A stretch of 64,000 nucleotides of DNA from Actinomadura mexicana (lineage in GTDB: Bacteria; Actinomycetota; Actinomycetes; Streptosporangiales; Streptosporangiaceae), in contig NZ_FZNP01000025.1 in assembly GCF_900188105.1 (NCBI RefSeq), positions 20,593 to 84,592 on the forward strand, given 5' to 3'. Position 1 is the stretch's first letter, and every line of letters starts with the position of its first letter. Below, in pieces: positions 16,893 to 26,293 of this stretch. The notes under the pieces were generated by a model, which made no database searches, was not told the DNA's origin, and was given only the letters and a program-made list of their open reading frames with translations. Both the position numbers and the translations under genes were made by a program.

Positions 16893-18110
16893 GTGAGCCC
16901 TCGCGAAATTCCAGGGGTCGTGCTCGTCGATTCGCACGAGCGATCCGTTCAAGGACCCTGCAATCTCAGCAGAGAACCAGTCGACGGCACCATTCTGGTC
17001 GTCGATGCGCTCGGCCCCGAACTCTACGACGCCATCGTCGCCTGTTCCGCCGTCATCTGCGCGAAAGGCGGCCGCACCGGCCACATGCAGTCCCTTTGCC
17101 GCTCGCGTGGAATCCCCGTGCTGCGCGTCGCCCCGTCCGAACTGGACGCGCTCGCCGGCGAGGCCACGGTCCTGCTCGACCGCGCGTCGGTCGTCCTCGG
17201 CGATGCCGCACCGGCGGCGCCCGCCCCGCGGTGCCCGGACGCCGCCTTCGGCGACGTCGAGTCGATCTGCGTGGTCGTCACCGACACCGCTGACATCCGG
17301 GCGACCAACGCTCTCGCACCGCGCGTCGAGCACGCCGACTCGTTCTTCATCCGCGAGGAGTTCCTCTGCTTCTCCGCCGCCCTGAGCCCGATCGACTCGC
17401 TGCGCGCGGGAGTCCGCGAGGCGGAGCGCTACGGCGCCGCCGTGGCGTCGCGGCTGTGCCCGATGGTGCGCGAACTCCTCCCCGGCCAGCGCCTGATCAT
17501 GAGGCTCCTCGACCTGCGCTCCGACGACGCCGCCAAGATCACGTCGGGTGACCACGTGGACGACGAGCCGAACCCCGAACTCGGCCGGCACGGCGCCCGG
17601 TGGCTGCTGGGGGAGCGCCGCTACCCGCACGCCTTCCGGGCGCTGCGCCGCCACCTGCGGGACCGGCTGGGCACGGACGCGGACCGGGTGCGCTTCGCCG
17701 TTCCGTTCATCAACGACTGCGACGAGTACGTCCGGCTGCGGCGTTTCCTCGGCCTCGGGGACGGGACGCCGCTCGCCGTCTTCGTCGAGACGCCGGCCGC
17801 CGTGCACTCGGCGGCCGACTTCTGCGCCTCCGGGGCCGGCGAGCTGTTCGTCGGCACCAAGGACCTGATCCAGTTCTATCTCGCCGCCGACCGCGGCAAC
17901 CACCTGGTCTCCTCGGTCTACCAGACGCGGCATCCGGCGGTCCTGGCCGCGCTGCGCCAGGCCGTCGAGTCCGGCCGCGGCGCCGGGGTCCCGGTCCACG
18001 TGTTCGCGCTGGGCGCCGACCTGGACCACTACGCCCGGCACATTCCGGTGCGGCGGCTCATGATGTGCGCCGCCGAGTTGCGTCACCTCGCCGAGAGGTC
18101 GGCGGCCTAG
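16893..18110 (+). CDS. PTS enzyme I-like PEP-utilising protein with altered active site
   Basis: A 405-residue protein resembling enzyme I of the phosphotransferase system but lacking the HPr-binding helical domain. Residues 8-105 form the swivelling phosphohistidine domain with GGRTGH (His64, normally GGxTSH). Residues 120-400 form the PEP barrel: IREEFL (Arg154), RLLDLRSDD, EPNPELGRHGAR, FVETPAA (Glu299) and GTKDLIQFYLAADRGN. Two changes stand out. The Asn of GTND is Lys323, and the segment that should carry the catalytic Cys of GMCGE reads VHVFALGAD, with Phe at that place. It may bind PEP or phosphorylate a small molecule by another route, or be non-catalytic. The GTG at 16893 is preceded by GAGAGGA. 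Confidence 0.75.
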   Translation: MSPREIPGVVLVDSHERSVQGPCNLSREPVDGTILVVDALGPELYDAIVACSAVICAKGGRTGHMQSLCRSRGIPVLRVAPSELDALAGEATVLLDRASVVLGDAAPAAPAPRCPDAAFGDVESICVVVTDTADIRATNALAPRVEHADSFFIREEFLCFSAALSPIDSLRAGVREAERYGAAVASRLCPMVRELLPGQRLIMRLLDLRSDDAAKITSGDHVDDEPNPELGRHGARWLLGERRYPHAFRALRRHLRDRLGTDADRVRFAVPFINDCDEYVRLRRFLGLGDGTPLAVFVETPAAVHSAADFCASGAGELFVGTKDLIQFYLAADRGNHLVSSVYQTRHPAVLAALRQAVESGRGAGVPVHVFALGADLDHYARHIPVRRLMMCAAELRHLAERSAA

Positions 18111-18454
18111 CGCGCCACCCCGGCGCCGCCGAAGGCGATCTCGTTGCCGTCCGGGTCGCGGAAGACCACCTTGGTCACGCCGTCGCCGTACTCCTCGCGT
18201 CCCGCCGGCGGGATCCCCCGCCGGGCGGCCCCCGCGACCCGGTCGCCGAGATCGTCGACGAACGCGAGCACCAGGGCGTTCCCCGCCCGCTCCGGATCCT
18301 GCACGATGTAGACGTACCGATGCTCGGCCGCCTCCCACACGGCCTCGGTGTCGTTGGGCAGGAACGACGGCTTCGCGCCGAAGAAGCGCTCGTACCACTG
18401 GAGCGCCTCCGCGTAGTCGGTGACGGGGATGCCGGCGAAGAGATCGAGTGACAT
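18107..18454 (-). CDS. VOC-family (glyoxalase-like) protein
   Basis: A 115-residue single vicinal-oxygen-chelate module. It shows the paired beta-alpha-beta-beta-beta pattern: FAGIPVTDYAEALQWYERFF at the start, VWEAAEHRYVYIV in the middle and VTKVVFRDPDGNEIAFGG at the end. Such proteins bind metal and act as lyases, dioxygenases or antibiotic-binding proteins; the metal ligands here are not certain. It converges on the enzyme I-like gene with a 4-base overlap. Confidence 0.85.
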   Translation of the reverse strand: MSLDLFAGIPVTDYAEALQWYERFFGAKPSFLPNDTEAVWEAAEHRYVYIVQDPERAGNALVLAFVDDLGDRVAGAARRGIPPAGREEYGDGVTKVVFRDPDGNEIAFGGAGVAR

Positions 18455-18592
18455 GGCGTTCCTCGGGCGTCGCGGATGCTTCGCAGGTGATGACCGCGGC
18501 GGTGCCGCGAACTCATCGGCGCCCGCGCTCCGACTTCGGCGGGCCGGCGGGACCGGCGCCCGGCCGGTGACCGGGCGCCGATCCCTTCCATG

Positions 18593-19357
18593 TCAGGCCG
18601 GCGAGGTCCCCGCCCGGCCGAGATGGCGGGCGAAGAACCGGACCGCGCTGTCGGCCTCGAACCTCGGCAGGTCCTTGTGGGCGCCCGTGTTGGCGTGCAA
18701 CGTCTTCTCCTTCGAGGCGAAGGCGTCGAACAGCGCGAGGCCGGACTCGCGCGGGATGAGCTCGTCGTCCCACTGGAGCAGGAACTCGATCGGCACGGTG
18801 ATCCGCTCGGCGGTCTCGACCAGGGACTCCAGCCAGAAGAGCCCGAGGACCGCCGCGCTGATCCTCGGTTCGGCCGCCACCAGCGGCACCCCGATCGCGC
18901 TGCCCAGGCTCAGGCCGAGATAGCCGACCGGCCCGCCGGCGCCGATCTCCGGTAGTTCCTGGAGCGCGTCCAGGGTCGCCCGCCATTCCGGGACGGCGCG
19001 CTCCGCCAGGTGGGCGTTGTAGCGGCCGACGATCGGGCCGACCGGCTCGTCCGCCGACATCGCCCGCCGCATCGCGGCGATCTCGCGCTCGTCGCGGGCG
19101 GTGCGCGGCCGGCCGCCGTGCCCGGGCGCGTCGATGGCCGCGACGGCGAAGCCGCACCCGGTCACGATGCGGTGTGCGCGTCCGGCCATGGCGGGCGCCT
19201 TCCCGTGCTGACCGCCGCCGTGGCCCATCAGCACCAGGGGCAGGCGATCGGTGCCGGACGCGGGCGTCCAGAGGGCGCCGGTGATCTCGCCCAGGGTGAA
19301 GTCGCGTTCGAGGACCCCGTCCGACGAGGTCTCGGCGGTGAAACGGAGGGAATGCAT
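18593..19357 (-). CDS. alpha/beta hydrolase
   Basis: A 254-residue alpha/beta-fold hydrolase. The oxyanion region is LVLMGHGGGQHG, the nucleophile elbow is GYLGLSLGSAIG, the acid is likely the aspartate in LQWDDELIP and the histidine sits in NTGAHKDLPRFE. The arrangement resembles dienelactone hydrolase or S9-type esterases. It is divergent from a CoA-transferase gene, 280 bp away. Substrate unknown. Confidence 0.85.
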   Translation of the reverse strand: MHSLRFTAETSSDGVLERDFTLGEITGALWTPASGTDRLPLVLMGHGGGQHGKAPAMAGRAHRIVTGCGFAVAAIDAPGHGGRPRTARDEREIAAMRRAMSADEPVGPIVGRYNAHLAERAVPEWRATLDALQELPEIGAGGPVGYLGLSLGSAIGVPLVAAEPRISAAVLGLFWLESLVETAERITVPIEFLLQWDDELIPRESGLALFDAFASKEKTLHANTGAHKDLPRFEADSAVRFFARHLGRAGTSPA

Positions 19358-19637
19358 GGCTGTCGCCTTTCGGGAGTGCCGGTGTCGAGGCGCTCCCGGC
19401 GACGACTACATCGGTCGCACGGCCGTGACGGGATCGGAGAGCACCCACGTCTGTACAGCGTTCATGGGTCTCACCTCCTCCAGCGGCGTCGCGGCCCGGG
19501 AAAGCTACCACCCGGCGCGTCGCCCCTCCACCTCTTTTTCCGCCGCCCTCGGCGTCGGCGCCGTCCGGCCGGTCGGGCAGACTGGCCGTGCGGACCCGCC
19601 GCGACCTGGTCGCGAAGCCTCTCGGAAAGGGATCTTG

Positions 19638-20870
19638 ATGCGCGTCGTCTCCCAGGAGGATCTGGCACGGGTGCTGGGCGGGCTGCCGGGCCGGCCCCGG
19701 ATCGTGGCCGGCGGCAACTTCGCCGCCCCTCGACGGGCCCTGCGGATCCTGGACGCCGCGGTCGGCGGGTACCGCCTGTTCATGCTCAACGCCCAGGCCG
19801 GGATGCCGGACCGCGAAGGGGTCGATCTCGAGACGCCCTTCGTCGGCGCCGGGATGCGCGGCCGCGCGAACCTGCGCTACTTCCCGTCGCGGCTGTCGCT
19901 GGTGCCGAACCTGCTGAAGGAGTCGCTGCCGCCGGACGTGGTGATCGTGCAGACCTCCCCGCCGGTCGGCGGGACGGTGTCGCTCGGCATCGAGGTCAAC
20001 ATCCTGCCCGCGGCCATCGAGGCGGTCCGCGCGCGCGGCGGCCTGGTCGTCGCGCAGATCAACCCCCACATGCCCTACACGTTCGGCGACGCCGTCCTGG
20101 CGACCGACGAGATCGACCTGGCGATCGAGGACGACGAACCGCTCGCCACCCCCGTCCCCCGGCCGCCCGGCGAGGTCGCCCACGAGATCGGCGAGCGGGT
20201 GGCCCGGCTCGTCCCGCAGGACGCCACCCTGCAGCTCGGCATCGGCGCCATACCGGACGCCGTGCTCTCCTCGCTCCTCGACCGGCGGGGGCTGCGCGTC
20301 TGGTCGGAGATGTTCAGCGACGGGGTGCTGGCGCTGGAGAAGGCGGGCGCGCTCGACGCCGGGACCCCGATCACCGCCTCCTTCGCCTTCGGGAGCCCGG
20401 AGCTGTACGCCTGGGCCGACCGCAACGACCGGATCCGGATGCTGCGCACCGAGAAGACCAACGACCCGAGCCTGATCGCCCGCCGGCCCCGGATGGTCTC
20501 GGTGAACTCCGCGCTCCAGGTCGACCTGTTCGCCCAGGCCAACGCCAGCCGCGTCCGCGGGGTGATCTACTCCGGATTCGGCGGGCAGACCGACTTCGTC
20601 GTCGGCGCGCTGCACTCCCCCGGCGGGCACGCCGTCATCGCCCTGCCGTCCTGGCATCCGCGCGCGGACGTCTCGACCGTCATCCCGCGCCTCGCCGGCC
20701 CGGTCACCTCGTTCCAGCACAGCTACATCGTCAGCGAGCGGGGCGCCGCCACCGTCTGGGGGAACGACGCCGCCTCCCAGGCGCAGCAGATCATCGACAA
20801 CGTCGCCCACCCCTCCGCCCGCGACGAGCTGCGCGAGCAGGGCCGGGAGCTCGGCTTCCCGCTGCGCTGA
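19638..20870 (+). CDS. acetyl-CoA hydrolase/4-hydroxybutyrate CoA-transferase family protein
   Basis: A 410-residue two-domain family I CoA-transferase. The glutamate expected to form the glutamyl-CoA thioester lies in VWSEMFSDGVLALE. The glycine-rich YSGFGGQTDFVVGALHSPGG is the CoA-binding part of the second domain. The ATG at 19638 follows GGAAAGGGA, and the length fits the family. It probably moves CoA between short-chain acids, with acetate, propionate or 4-hydroxybutyrate as candidates; a hydrolase role cannot be excluded. Its upstream region is shared with the divergent alpha/beta hydrolase. Confidence 0.85.
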   Translation: MRVVSQEDLARVLGGLPGRPRIVAGGNFAAPRRALRILDAAVGGYRLFMLNAQAGMPDREGVDLETPFVGAGMRGRANLRYFPSRLSLVPNLLKESLPPDVVIVQTSPPVGGTVSLGIEVNILPAAIEAVRARGGLVVAQINPHMPYTFGDAVLATDEIDLAIEDDEPLATPVPRPPGEVAHEIGERVARLVPQDATLQLGIGAIPDAVLSSLLDRRGLRVWSEMFSDGVLALEKAGALDAGTPITASFAFGSPELYAWADRNDRIRMLRTEKTNDPSLIARRPRMVSVNSALQVDLFAQANASRVRGVIYSGFGGQTDFVVGALHSPGGHAVIALPSWHPRADVSTVIPRLAGPVTSFQHSYIVSERGAATVWGNDAASQAQQIIDNVAHPSARDELREQGRELGFPLR

Positions 20871-20958
20871 CCCGCAGGTCGGCCCCCCACCGGACGCGGT
20901 CCGCGCCGCCCTCCGTCGCACCCCTCCTTCAACGCGCCGTCACGAACGCGTGGACGCC

Positions 20959-20977
20959 TATTGGCACAGCGCCAATA
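20959..20977. promoter_or_regulatory. inverted repeat operator upstream of lcp
   Basis: The sequence TATTGGCACAGCGCCAATA has 7-bp perfect arms around ACAGC and ends 91 bp before the lcp start. Almost the same 19-mer occurs between the truncated haemoglobin and MFS genes at 39670-39688. Lcp genes in other actinomycetes are controlled by TetR-type LcpR proteins, so this may be the site of such a regulator. None is adjacent to lcp here. Confidence 0.6.
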
Positions 20978-21068
20978 AGGGTCTAGTGTTCCGGTCAGCT
21001 CAGGAAACCCGGGAGTGTCCGACATCGCGAGCGGCAGGGCGCCCCCGGCCGCCAGGAGGAGCGAAGGC

Positions 21069-22310
21069 ATGGACAGACCCAGCAGACGCAACGTGTTGAT
21101 GACCGGGGGCGCGCTCGGAGCGCTCGGCGCCCTCAGCGTCGCCTCGCCCGCGCAGGCGTCCTCACTGTGGACGTGGTCGCCCGAGGGCTCGGTGGCGGGC
21201 GCGGGCAAGGGCGCCGACCCGCGGTGGGTGTGGGACCCGGAGGCCGACGCGCTGGTCGCCTCGCTGATCGACCGGGGCGACGTCCCCAGGGTCAACGAGC
21301 TGCTGCGCACGTGGGCCAAGAACGGCCAGCCGCTGCCGGACGGGCTGCCGGCGGATCTGCGCGACTTCATGGAACGTGCCCGCCGGCTGCCGGCGTGGGC
21401 CGACCAGGGCAAGCTGGCCACCGCGTTCGAGTTCAACGAGAAGCGGGGCCTCTACCTCGGCGTCACCTACGGCTTCGCCAGCGGGATGATGAGCACGGCG
21501 ATCCCCAAGGAGGCGCGCGCGGTCTACTACTCCAAGGGCGGCGCGGACATGAGGGACCGCATCACCAAGACCGCCAAGCTCGGCTACGACATCGGCACCG
21601 AGAAGGCGTTCGAGCCCGACGGCGAGATGATCGTGACCTGCGTCAAGACGCGGCTGGTGCACGCCGCCGTGCGCCACCTGCTGCCGAAGTCCCCGTACTG
21701 GACCAAGGCGGCCGACGAGAAGATCCCGATCAGCCAGGCGGACATGATGGTCACCTGGCACAGCCTGCCCACGACCGTCATGCAGAATCTGGTCAGGTGG
21801 AAGGTTCCGATCCCGGACGCCGAGTCCGAGGCGTTCCTGCTGTCCTGGCAGCTCGCCGGGCACATGCTCGGCATCCGGGACGAGTACATCCCGAAGTCGT
21901 GGGACGAGGCGAACTCCCAGGCCGGGCAGGTGCTGACCCCGGTGCTCGCGCCGACCCCCGAGGGCGTCAAGCTGGCCGACATCCTGCTCAACCTCGGCTC
22001 CACGATCGACGGCGGGATCCTGACCAAGCCCATCCTCGGCTCGCTCACCCGCTTCATGCTCGGCAACGAGATCGCCGGATGGCTGAAGATCCCGCGCGAC
22101 CCGTTGTGGGACCCGCTCATCCAGACCCTCTGGCCGCCCTTCGTCGCCGTCCGCGAAGGCCTCCTCGACCTCACCAAGGCGCCGAAGGAGCTGCGGCAGC
22201 TCTACTGGGCCTTCGACGAGATCCTCCGCCAGGGCGCGCTGCTCTACCTGTCCGGATTCAAGACGCCGATCAGCATCGAGATCCCGCAGACCAACAACCC
22301 GCACTACTGA
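21069..22310 (+). CDS. lcp: latex-clearing protein (rubber oxygenase), Tat-exported
   Basis: A 413-residue protein with a twin-arginine signal (PSRRNVLMTGGALGALGAL, probable cleavage after AQA near residue 30). The mature part starts with LWTWSPEGSVAG, as in Lcp of Streptomyces sp. K30. Residues essential in that enzyme occur at the same numbers: Glu148 (IPKEAR), Arg164, Lys167 and Thr168 (RITKT), and the haem-binding His198 (TRLVHAAVRH). Lcp is a secreted b-type haem dioxygenase that cuts poly(cis-1,4-isoprene) to oligoisoprenoids with aldehyde and keto ends. AGGAGG precedes the ATG at 21069. It appears monocistronic with its own operator-like repeat. Confidence 0.93.
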   Translation: MDRPSRRNVLMTGGALGALGALSVASPAQASSLWTWSPEGSVAGAGKGADPRWVWDPEADALVASLIDRGDVPRVNELLRTWAKNGQPLPDGLPADLRDFMERARRLPAWADQGKLATAFEFNEKRGLYLGVTYGFASGMMSTAIPKEARAVYYSKGGADMRDRITKTAKLGYDIGTEKAFEPDGEMIVTCVKTRLVHAAVRHLLPKSPYWTKAADEKIPISQADMMVTWHSLPTTVMQNLVRWKVPIPDAESEAFLLSWQLAGHMLGIRDEYIPKSWDEANSQAGQVLTPVLAPTPEGVKLADILLNLGSTIDGGILTKPILGSLTRFMLGNEIAGWLKIPRDPLWDPLIQTLWPPFVAVREGLLDLTKAPKELRQLYWAFDEILRQGALLYLSGFKTPISIEIPQTNNPHY

Positions 22311-22563
22311 TCCGGGACGCCCGGACCGCACTCGGGGACCGGGCGCGCCGCGGTGACGCCGGGCTCGGAACCGACCAGGTCCCGAGCCCGGCCCGTTCGG
22401 CCGGCACGGGCCGCGGGGCCAGGTCGCGGGCGAGGTCGTGGGCGGCCTCGCCCATGGCGACCCGATCGGCCCGGCCGAGCGGCTCCGCGTCCTTCGGCGC
22501 GGGCCGGGTCCGGGCCGCCCGCAAAGCAGCCGCGACCGCCGCGGCCTCCGGCGGTGTTTCGGC

Positions 22564-23502
22564 TCAGGCCCCCTGGCGGGATTTGTGGTCCCATCGCGCC
22601 GGGTCGGCCTCCAGCGCGGCACGGTCCCAGCCTCCGGGATCGGCCGCCGCCTCGTAGGTGCCCTGCAGGAACTCCAGGAGGGCCCGGTCGGGATCGGGGT
22701 CTTCCCGCACCGCTTCGTACGGAAGCAGGAACTGGCCGTTCTCCCTGCTGTAGAAGGCGCCGGACGGGCCCACCGGACGTTCGGCGAACCCGGCGGGCTC
22801 GGGATATGCGTAGGCGTAGAAGGCCCCCTCCTCGCCGCCTCCCGGCCAGAACCCGCAGCTGCTGAGCTCCCGCGAGTACCCCTCGACCATCACCCAGTCG
22901 CCGCAGTTCGGGGCGCCCCCCGGGTGCTCGGGCGCGTCCCGCCCGGAGAAGCGCGTGCAGGCGAGGTCCATGGCGCCCCAGAAGAAGTGCACGGGGCTGA
23001 CCTTGCCGATGTAGCGGGACCGGAACTCCCCCAGCACCCGCGCGGCCTGGAGCAGTTGGCGCCAGAACAGGTGCGCCGCCTCGGGATCGTACGAGGCGTG
23101 CTGGTCGTCCTCCTCGAACGGGATCGCCGGGTCGACCTCGTTCGGGCGCGCCTGGATGTGCGTCTCGATCCCCAGCTCGTGCAAGGCGGCCATCGTCCGG
23201 GCGTAGAACCGCGACACCGGCATGGGCGCGAGCTCGAACTCCCGGAGGCTGCCGTCCGAGGTGCGCAACCGCAGCCGGTGGTCGACGAAGTCGAACTCGA
23301 TGTCGAACGCGCCCCCGCCGTACGGGATCGCGGACGTGGTCAGCCCGCGGGGGCTGACGTACAGCGTCACGTTCCACCAGTGGTTCACCAGCGGTGCGTG
23401 AGCCAGCCGCACCTTGCCGACGATCTGCGTCCACATGTGCAGCGTGTCGCGCGTCCGCGTCCAGTCGGCGACGCGCAGCCGTGGCCATGCCTGTCGTTCC
23501 AC
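22564..23502 (-). CDS. DUF5996-family protein
   Basis: A 312-residue soluble protein matching the DUF5996 pattern: it starts WPRLRVADWTRTRDTLHMWT, then has HAPLVNHWWNVTLYVS, a middle with VHFFWGAMDLACTRFSGR and a C-terminal GAFYSRENGQFLLPYE. The family is widespread in bacteria and has no assigned function; the conserved Trp, His and Arg residues suggest an enzyme. The GTG at 23502 follows AAGGGGG. It converges on lcp with a 253-bp gap in which nothing clear is seen. Confidence 0.85.
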   Translation of the reverse strand: MERQAWPRLRVADWTRTRDTLHMWTQIVGKVRLAHAPLVNHWWNVTLYVSPRGLTTSAIPYGGGAFDIEFDFVDHRLRLRTSDGSLREFELAPMPVSRFYARTMAALHELGIETHIQARPNEVDPAIPFEEDDQHASYDPEAAHLFWRQLLQAARVLGEFRSRYIGKVSPVHFFWGAMDLACTRFSGRDAPEHPGGAPNCGDWVMVEGYSRELSSCGFWPGGGEEGAFYAYAYPEPAGFAERPVGPSGAFYSRENGQFLLPYEAVREDPDPDRALLEFLQGTYEAAADPGGWDRAALEADPARWDHKSRQGA

Positions 23503-23620
23503 CAGAGCCCCCTTCCAGCCGGAACATCCGGGTCATGCCCCGGATCCGGGCTCCGCAACAGTGGGGGCCAAGGCATTCCGCTTGAGGCTTCGGCAGGGTC
23601 GTGGGGGTGGCCGCGGAGCG

Positions 23621-26116
23621 TCAGTCCGGTCGGGCGCCCGGATCGAGGTCCCGCCGGATGGCCTGCCCGGCCGCGCGGTGCTCGGCGGCCGCCACCGGGT
23701 CGGTGCCGTCGAGCACGGCGGCGATCCCCTCGCGGGCCAGCGCCTCGGCGTACCGGTACCCCAGCTTCGGGGCCAGTTCCAGCGCCTGCCGGTGCAGCCG
23801 CAGGGCCTCCTCCGGCAGGCCCGCCAGCCGGCACGTCTCGGCATGGCCGTAGAGGAAGTGGATCTTCCAGTGCTCCTCGAACAGCTCGTCCAGCAGGGCG
23901 AAGGCCCGGTGGTGCGCGGCCAGCGCCTCCTCGTACCGGCCCGCCTGCCGCAGGGCGACGCCCAGGCAGTTCAGGCACCAGGCCTCGTTGTGCCGGTGCC
24001 CGTCCTCGCGGGCCAGCGCGAGCGCCTGCTCCAGATGCCTCATCGCCTCGCCGGGCTCCTCGGCGGCGATGGCGACGCCGAGGGTGATCCGGGCCGTCAG
24101 CGCGGGAGGCCAGGCGGGGTCGGCGTGCGGGATCTCCAGCACGGTGCGGGCGAGCCGCGCCGCCTCCTCGCGGTGCCCCAGTTGCAGCGTCGCCCACGCC
24201 TCGTACGCGGTCGCGTGGGCCGTGCCCGTCGGGCAGCCGGCGTGCTCGAACAGCCTGCCCGCCCGCCGGAAGAGGTCGAGCGGCTCCTCGACACGGCCCT
24301 CGTCCCACTTCAGGTAGCCCCGGCGCATGGTCAGCTCGGCCTCGGTCCTGACGTTCCCGGCCCGGGACACCAGCGGCTCCGCCGCCTCGTACGCGGCGTC
24401 GGCCTCCGCCATCCGTCCCGCGTTGTAGCGGGCGAAGCCGAGGTCGCTGTGCGCCTCGGCCAGTCGCAGCGGATCGTCCAGGCGCCGCGCGGCGACCAGC
24501 GAGTGCTCGAACAGGACGTTCAGGTGCGTCGTGCCGCAGCGCCGCGCGAAGAAGGCCCGCATGTGGCGGGGCAGCTCGCACACGTGCGCGTCGGCTCCGG
24601 CGGCGACCGCCGCCTCGAAGACGGCCATCAGGTTGGTGTACTCGGTGGCGAACCAGAGGAGCGCCGCGTGCTTGCCGGTGAACTCCGGCAGGTCGGCCGG
24701 CGGCCGGCCCGCGGAGACCTCCGAGCCGGGGGGCAGGTACGACACCACGGCGTCCGCGGCGGCCGCCGCGTGCACGTAGTAGTCGAGGACCCGGCCGAGC
24801 GCCCGCTCCCGCTCGGCGGGCGGGTCCTGCTCGCCGGCGGCCCGGCGCGCGTGCTGGCGCACCAGGTCGTGCAGCCGGTAGCGGCCGGCCGCCGGCTGCT
24901 GGACGAGGTGCGCGTCGAGAAGGTCCTCCAGCATCGCCCGGGCGTCGCGCAGCGGCACGTCCGCGAGTGCCGCCGCCACGTGCTCGTCGAAGGTCGATCC
25001 GGGCACCAGGCCCAGCAGCCGGAAGAAGCGGCGCCGCTCCCGGTCCAGCTGCCGCACGGACATCGCGAACGCCGTGTCGAACTCCGTGGCGCCCTCGGCC
25101 ATCCGCTCGACGAGGATGCCCACGGTCCAGCCCGGGCGGTGCCGCAGCCGCGCCGCCGCCAGGCGCAGCGCCAGCGGCAGGTGGCCGCACCGCCGCAGCA
25201 CCTCGGCGGCGGCCTCCGGCTCGCGGGCCAGCCGGCCGTCGGATCCGCCCGGGTCGCCGCTGGCGCGGGCCAGCAGCTCGGCGCCCTCCCGCGGCGTCAG
25301 CACGTCCAGCGACACCGGGGGCACCTCCTCCAGGCCCAGCAGCCGGTTGCGGCTGGTGACCAGCGCGACGGACGGGCCGGCGCCGGGGAGCAGCGGGCGG
25401 ACCTGGTCGGCGTCCACGGCGTTGTCGAGGACCACGACGGCCCGCCGGTGCGCCAGTTCCGACCGCCAGCAGGCGGCCAGCGGCTCGATGCCGCCCTCCT
25501 GCGGGATCTTCTCCGACGGCACGTCCAGTGCGGCGAGCAGGGTCCGCAGCGCGGGGTCGGGGTCGAGCGGTTCCCGCCCGGCGGTGAAGCCGTGCAGGTC
25601 GACGTAGAGCTGGGCGTCGGGGAAGTCGGCGGCCAGTCGGTGCGCGGCGTGCACCGCCAGGCAGGTCTTGCCGACGCCCGCCATGCCGTCCAGGGCGACC
25701 ACACGGCCGTCCTCCACCGCGGCGAGCACGGCCGCGAGCTCGTTCTCGCGTCCGGTGAAGTCCGGGACGTCGCGCGGCAGGTCGTTGCGGGGCGGGCGCG
25801 GGACGCCGGCGGGAGGCGCCGGGGGCTGGACCTGGCGGCTGGTCTTCGGCGGCGCGGGCAGCGGGCTGGAGGCCCGCTCCCAGAAGGGGCGCAGCGGGCG
25901 GGGGTCGCGCTTGAGGAGCCGGCAGAGCGCGATCACCGCCGTCCAGGGCGGCACCGTCTGGCCGCTGAGGTAGCGCGACAGCGACGACGAGCTGAGCCCG
26001 GCGTCCCGCGCGAGGGCCCGGACGCCGCGTCCGGACAGCTCCTGCAGCATGCGCAGCCGGGCCGCGAGCTCGTCCTGCGGGTCGGCCTTCTGCGCCCGAT
26101 GCTGTTGCACGACCAC
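23621..26116 (-). CDS. STAND-type regulator: XRE HTH, NB-ARC, TPR repeats
   Basis: An 831-residue signal-transducing ATPase. Residues about 15-70 form an XRE helix-turn-helix (LARDAGLSSSSLSRYLSG). A proline-rich linker leads to an NB-ARC domain with Walker A GMAGVGKT at 144-151, Walker B VVVLDNAVD and sensor VALVTSRNRLLGL. From about residue 480 to the end there are TPR-like helical repeats. It is AfsR-like but has an XRE domain in place of the SARP DNA-binding domain. GTG codons at 26116 and 26110 are both possible starts; the first has GGGAGGCAGGGG upstream. It is divergent from an AhpD-like gene that it may control. Confidence 0.85.
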   Translation of the reverse strand: MVVQQHRAQKADPQDELAARLRMLQELSGRGVRALARDAGLSSSSLSRYLSGQTVPPWTAVIALCRLLKRDPRPLRPFWERASSPLPAPPKTSRQVQPPAPPAGVPRPPRNDLPRDVPDFTGRENELAAVLAAVEDGRVVALDGMAGVGKTCLAVHAAHRLAADFPDAQLYVDLHGFTAGREPLDPDPALRTLLAALDVPSEKIPQEGGIEPLAACWRSELAHRRAVVVLDNAVDADQVRPLLPGAGPSVALVTSRNRLLGLEEVPPVSLDVLTPREGAELLARASGDPGGSDGRLAREPEAAAEVLRRCGHLPLALRLAAARLRHRPGWTVGILVERMAEGATEFDTAFAMSVRQLDRERRRFFRLLGLVPGSTFDEHVAAALADVPLRDARAMLEDLLDAHLVQQPAAGRYRLHDLVRQHARRAAGEQDPPAERERALGRVLDYYVHAAAAADAVVSYLPPGSEVSAGRPPADLPEFTGKHAALLWFATEYTNLMAVFEAAVAAGADAHVCELPRHMRAFFARRCGTTHLNVLFEHSLVAARRLDDPLRLAEAHSDLGFARYNAGRMAEADAAYEAAEPLVSRAGNVRTEAELTMRRGYLKWDEGRVEEPLDLFRRAGRLFEHAGCPTGTAHATAYEAWATLQLGHREEAARLARTVLEIPHADPAWPPALTARITLGVAIAAEEPGEAMRHLEQALALAREDGHRHNEAWCLNCLGVALRQAGRYEEALAAHHRAFALLDELFEEHWKIHFLYGHAETCRLAGLPEEALRLHRQALELAPKLGYRYAEALAREGIAAVLDGTDPVAAAEHRAAGQAIRRDLDPGARPD

Positions 26117-26293
26117 CGTTCCCCTGCCTCCCGTCCCACCGCGGCCGGACTCCTGCCGGGTGCGTCGCCGCTGCTCAAGGCCGTTGCACCTGTCCCACGG
26201 TGTCCCACCGACGTCGTCATCGTAGGCCGCTGCGGCTGTGATGGGGTCATGCCCCCCGAGGGAAGGGGGCGCGACCGCAGAGGAGAAGCGCAG

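Noticed and set aside
19668..20921. Very long frames antisense to the CoA-transferase and hydrolase genes
   Set aside because: In DNA of this GC content, antisense frames opposite real genes stay open by chance; products are Arg/Pro-rich.
22270..22524. 84-codon minus frame between lcp and the DUF5996 gene
   Set aside because: Ala/Arg-rich, overlaps the lcp 3' end, no ribosome site and no recognisable domain.
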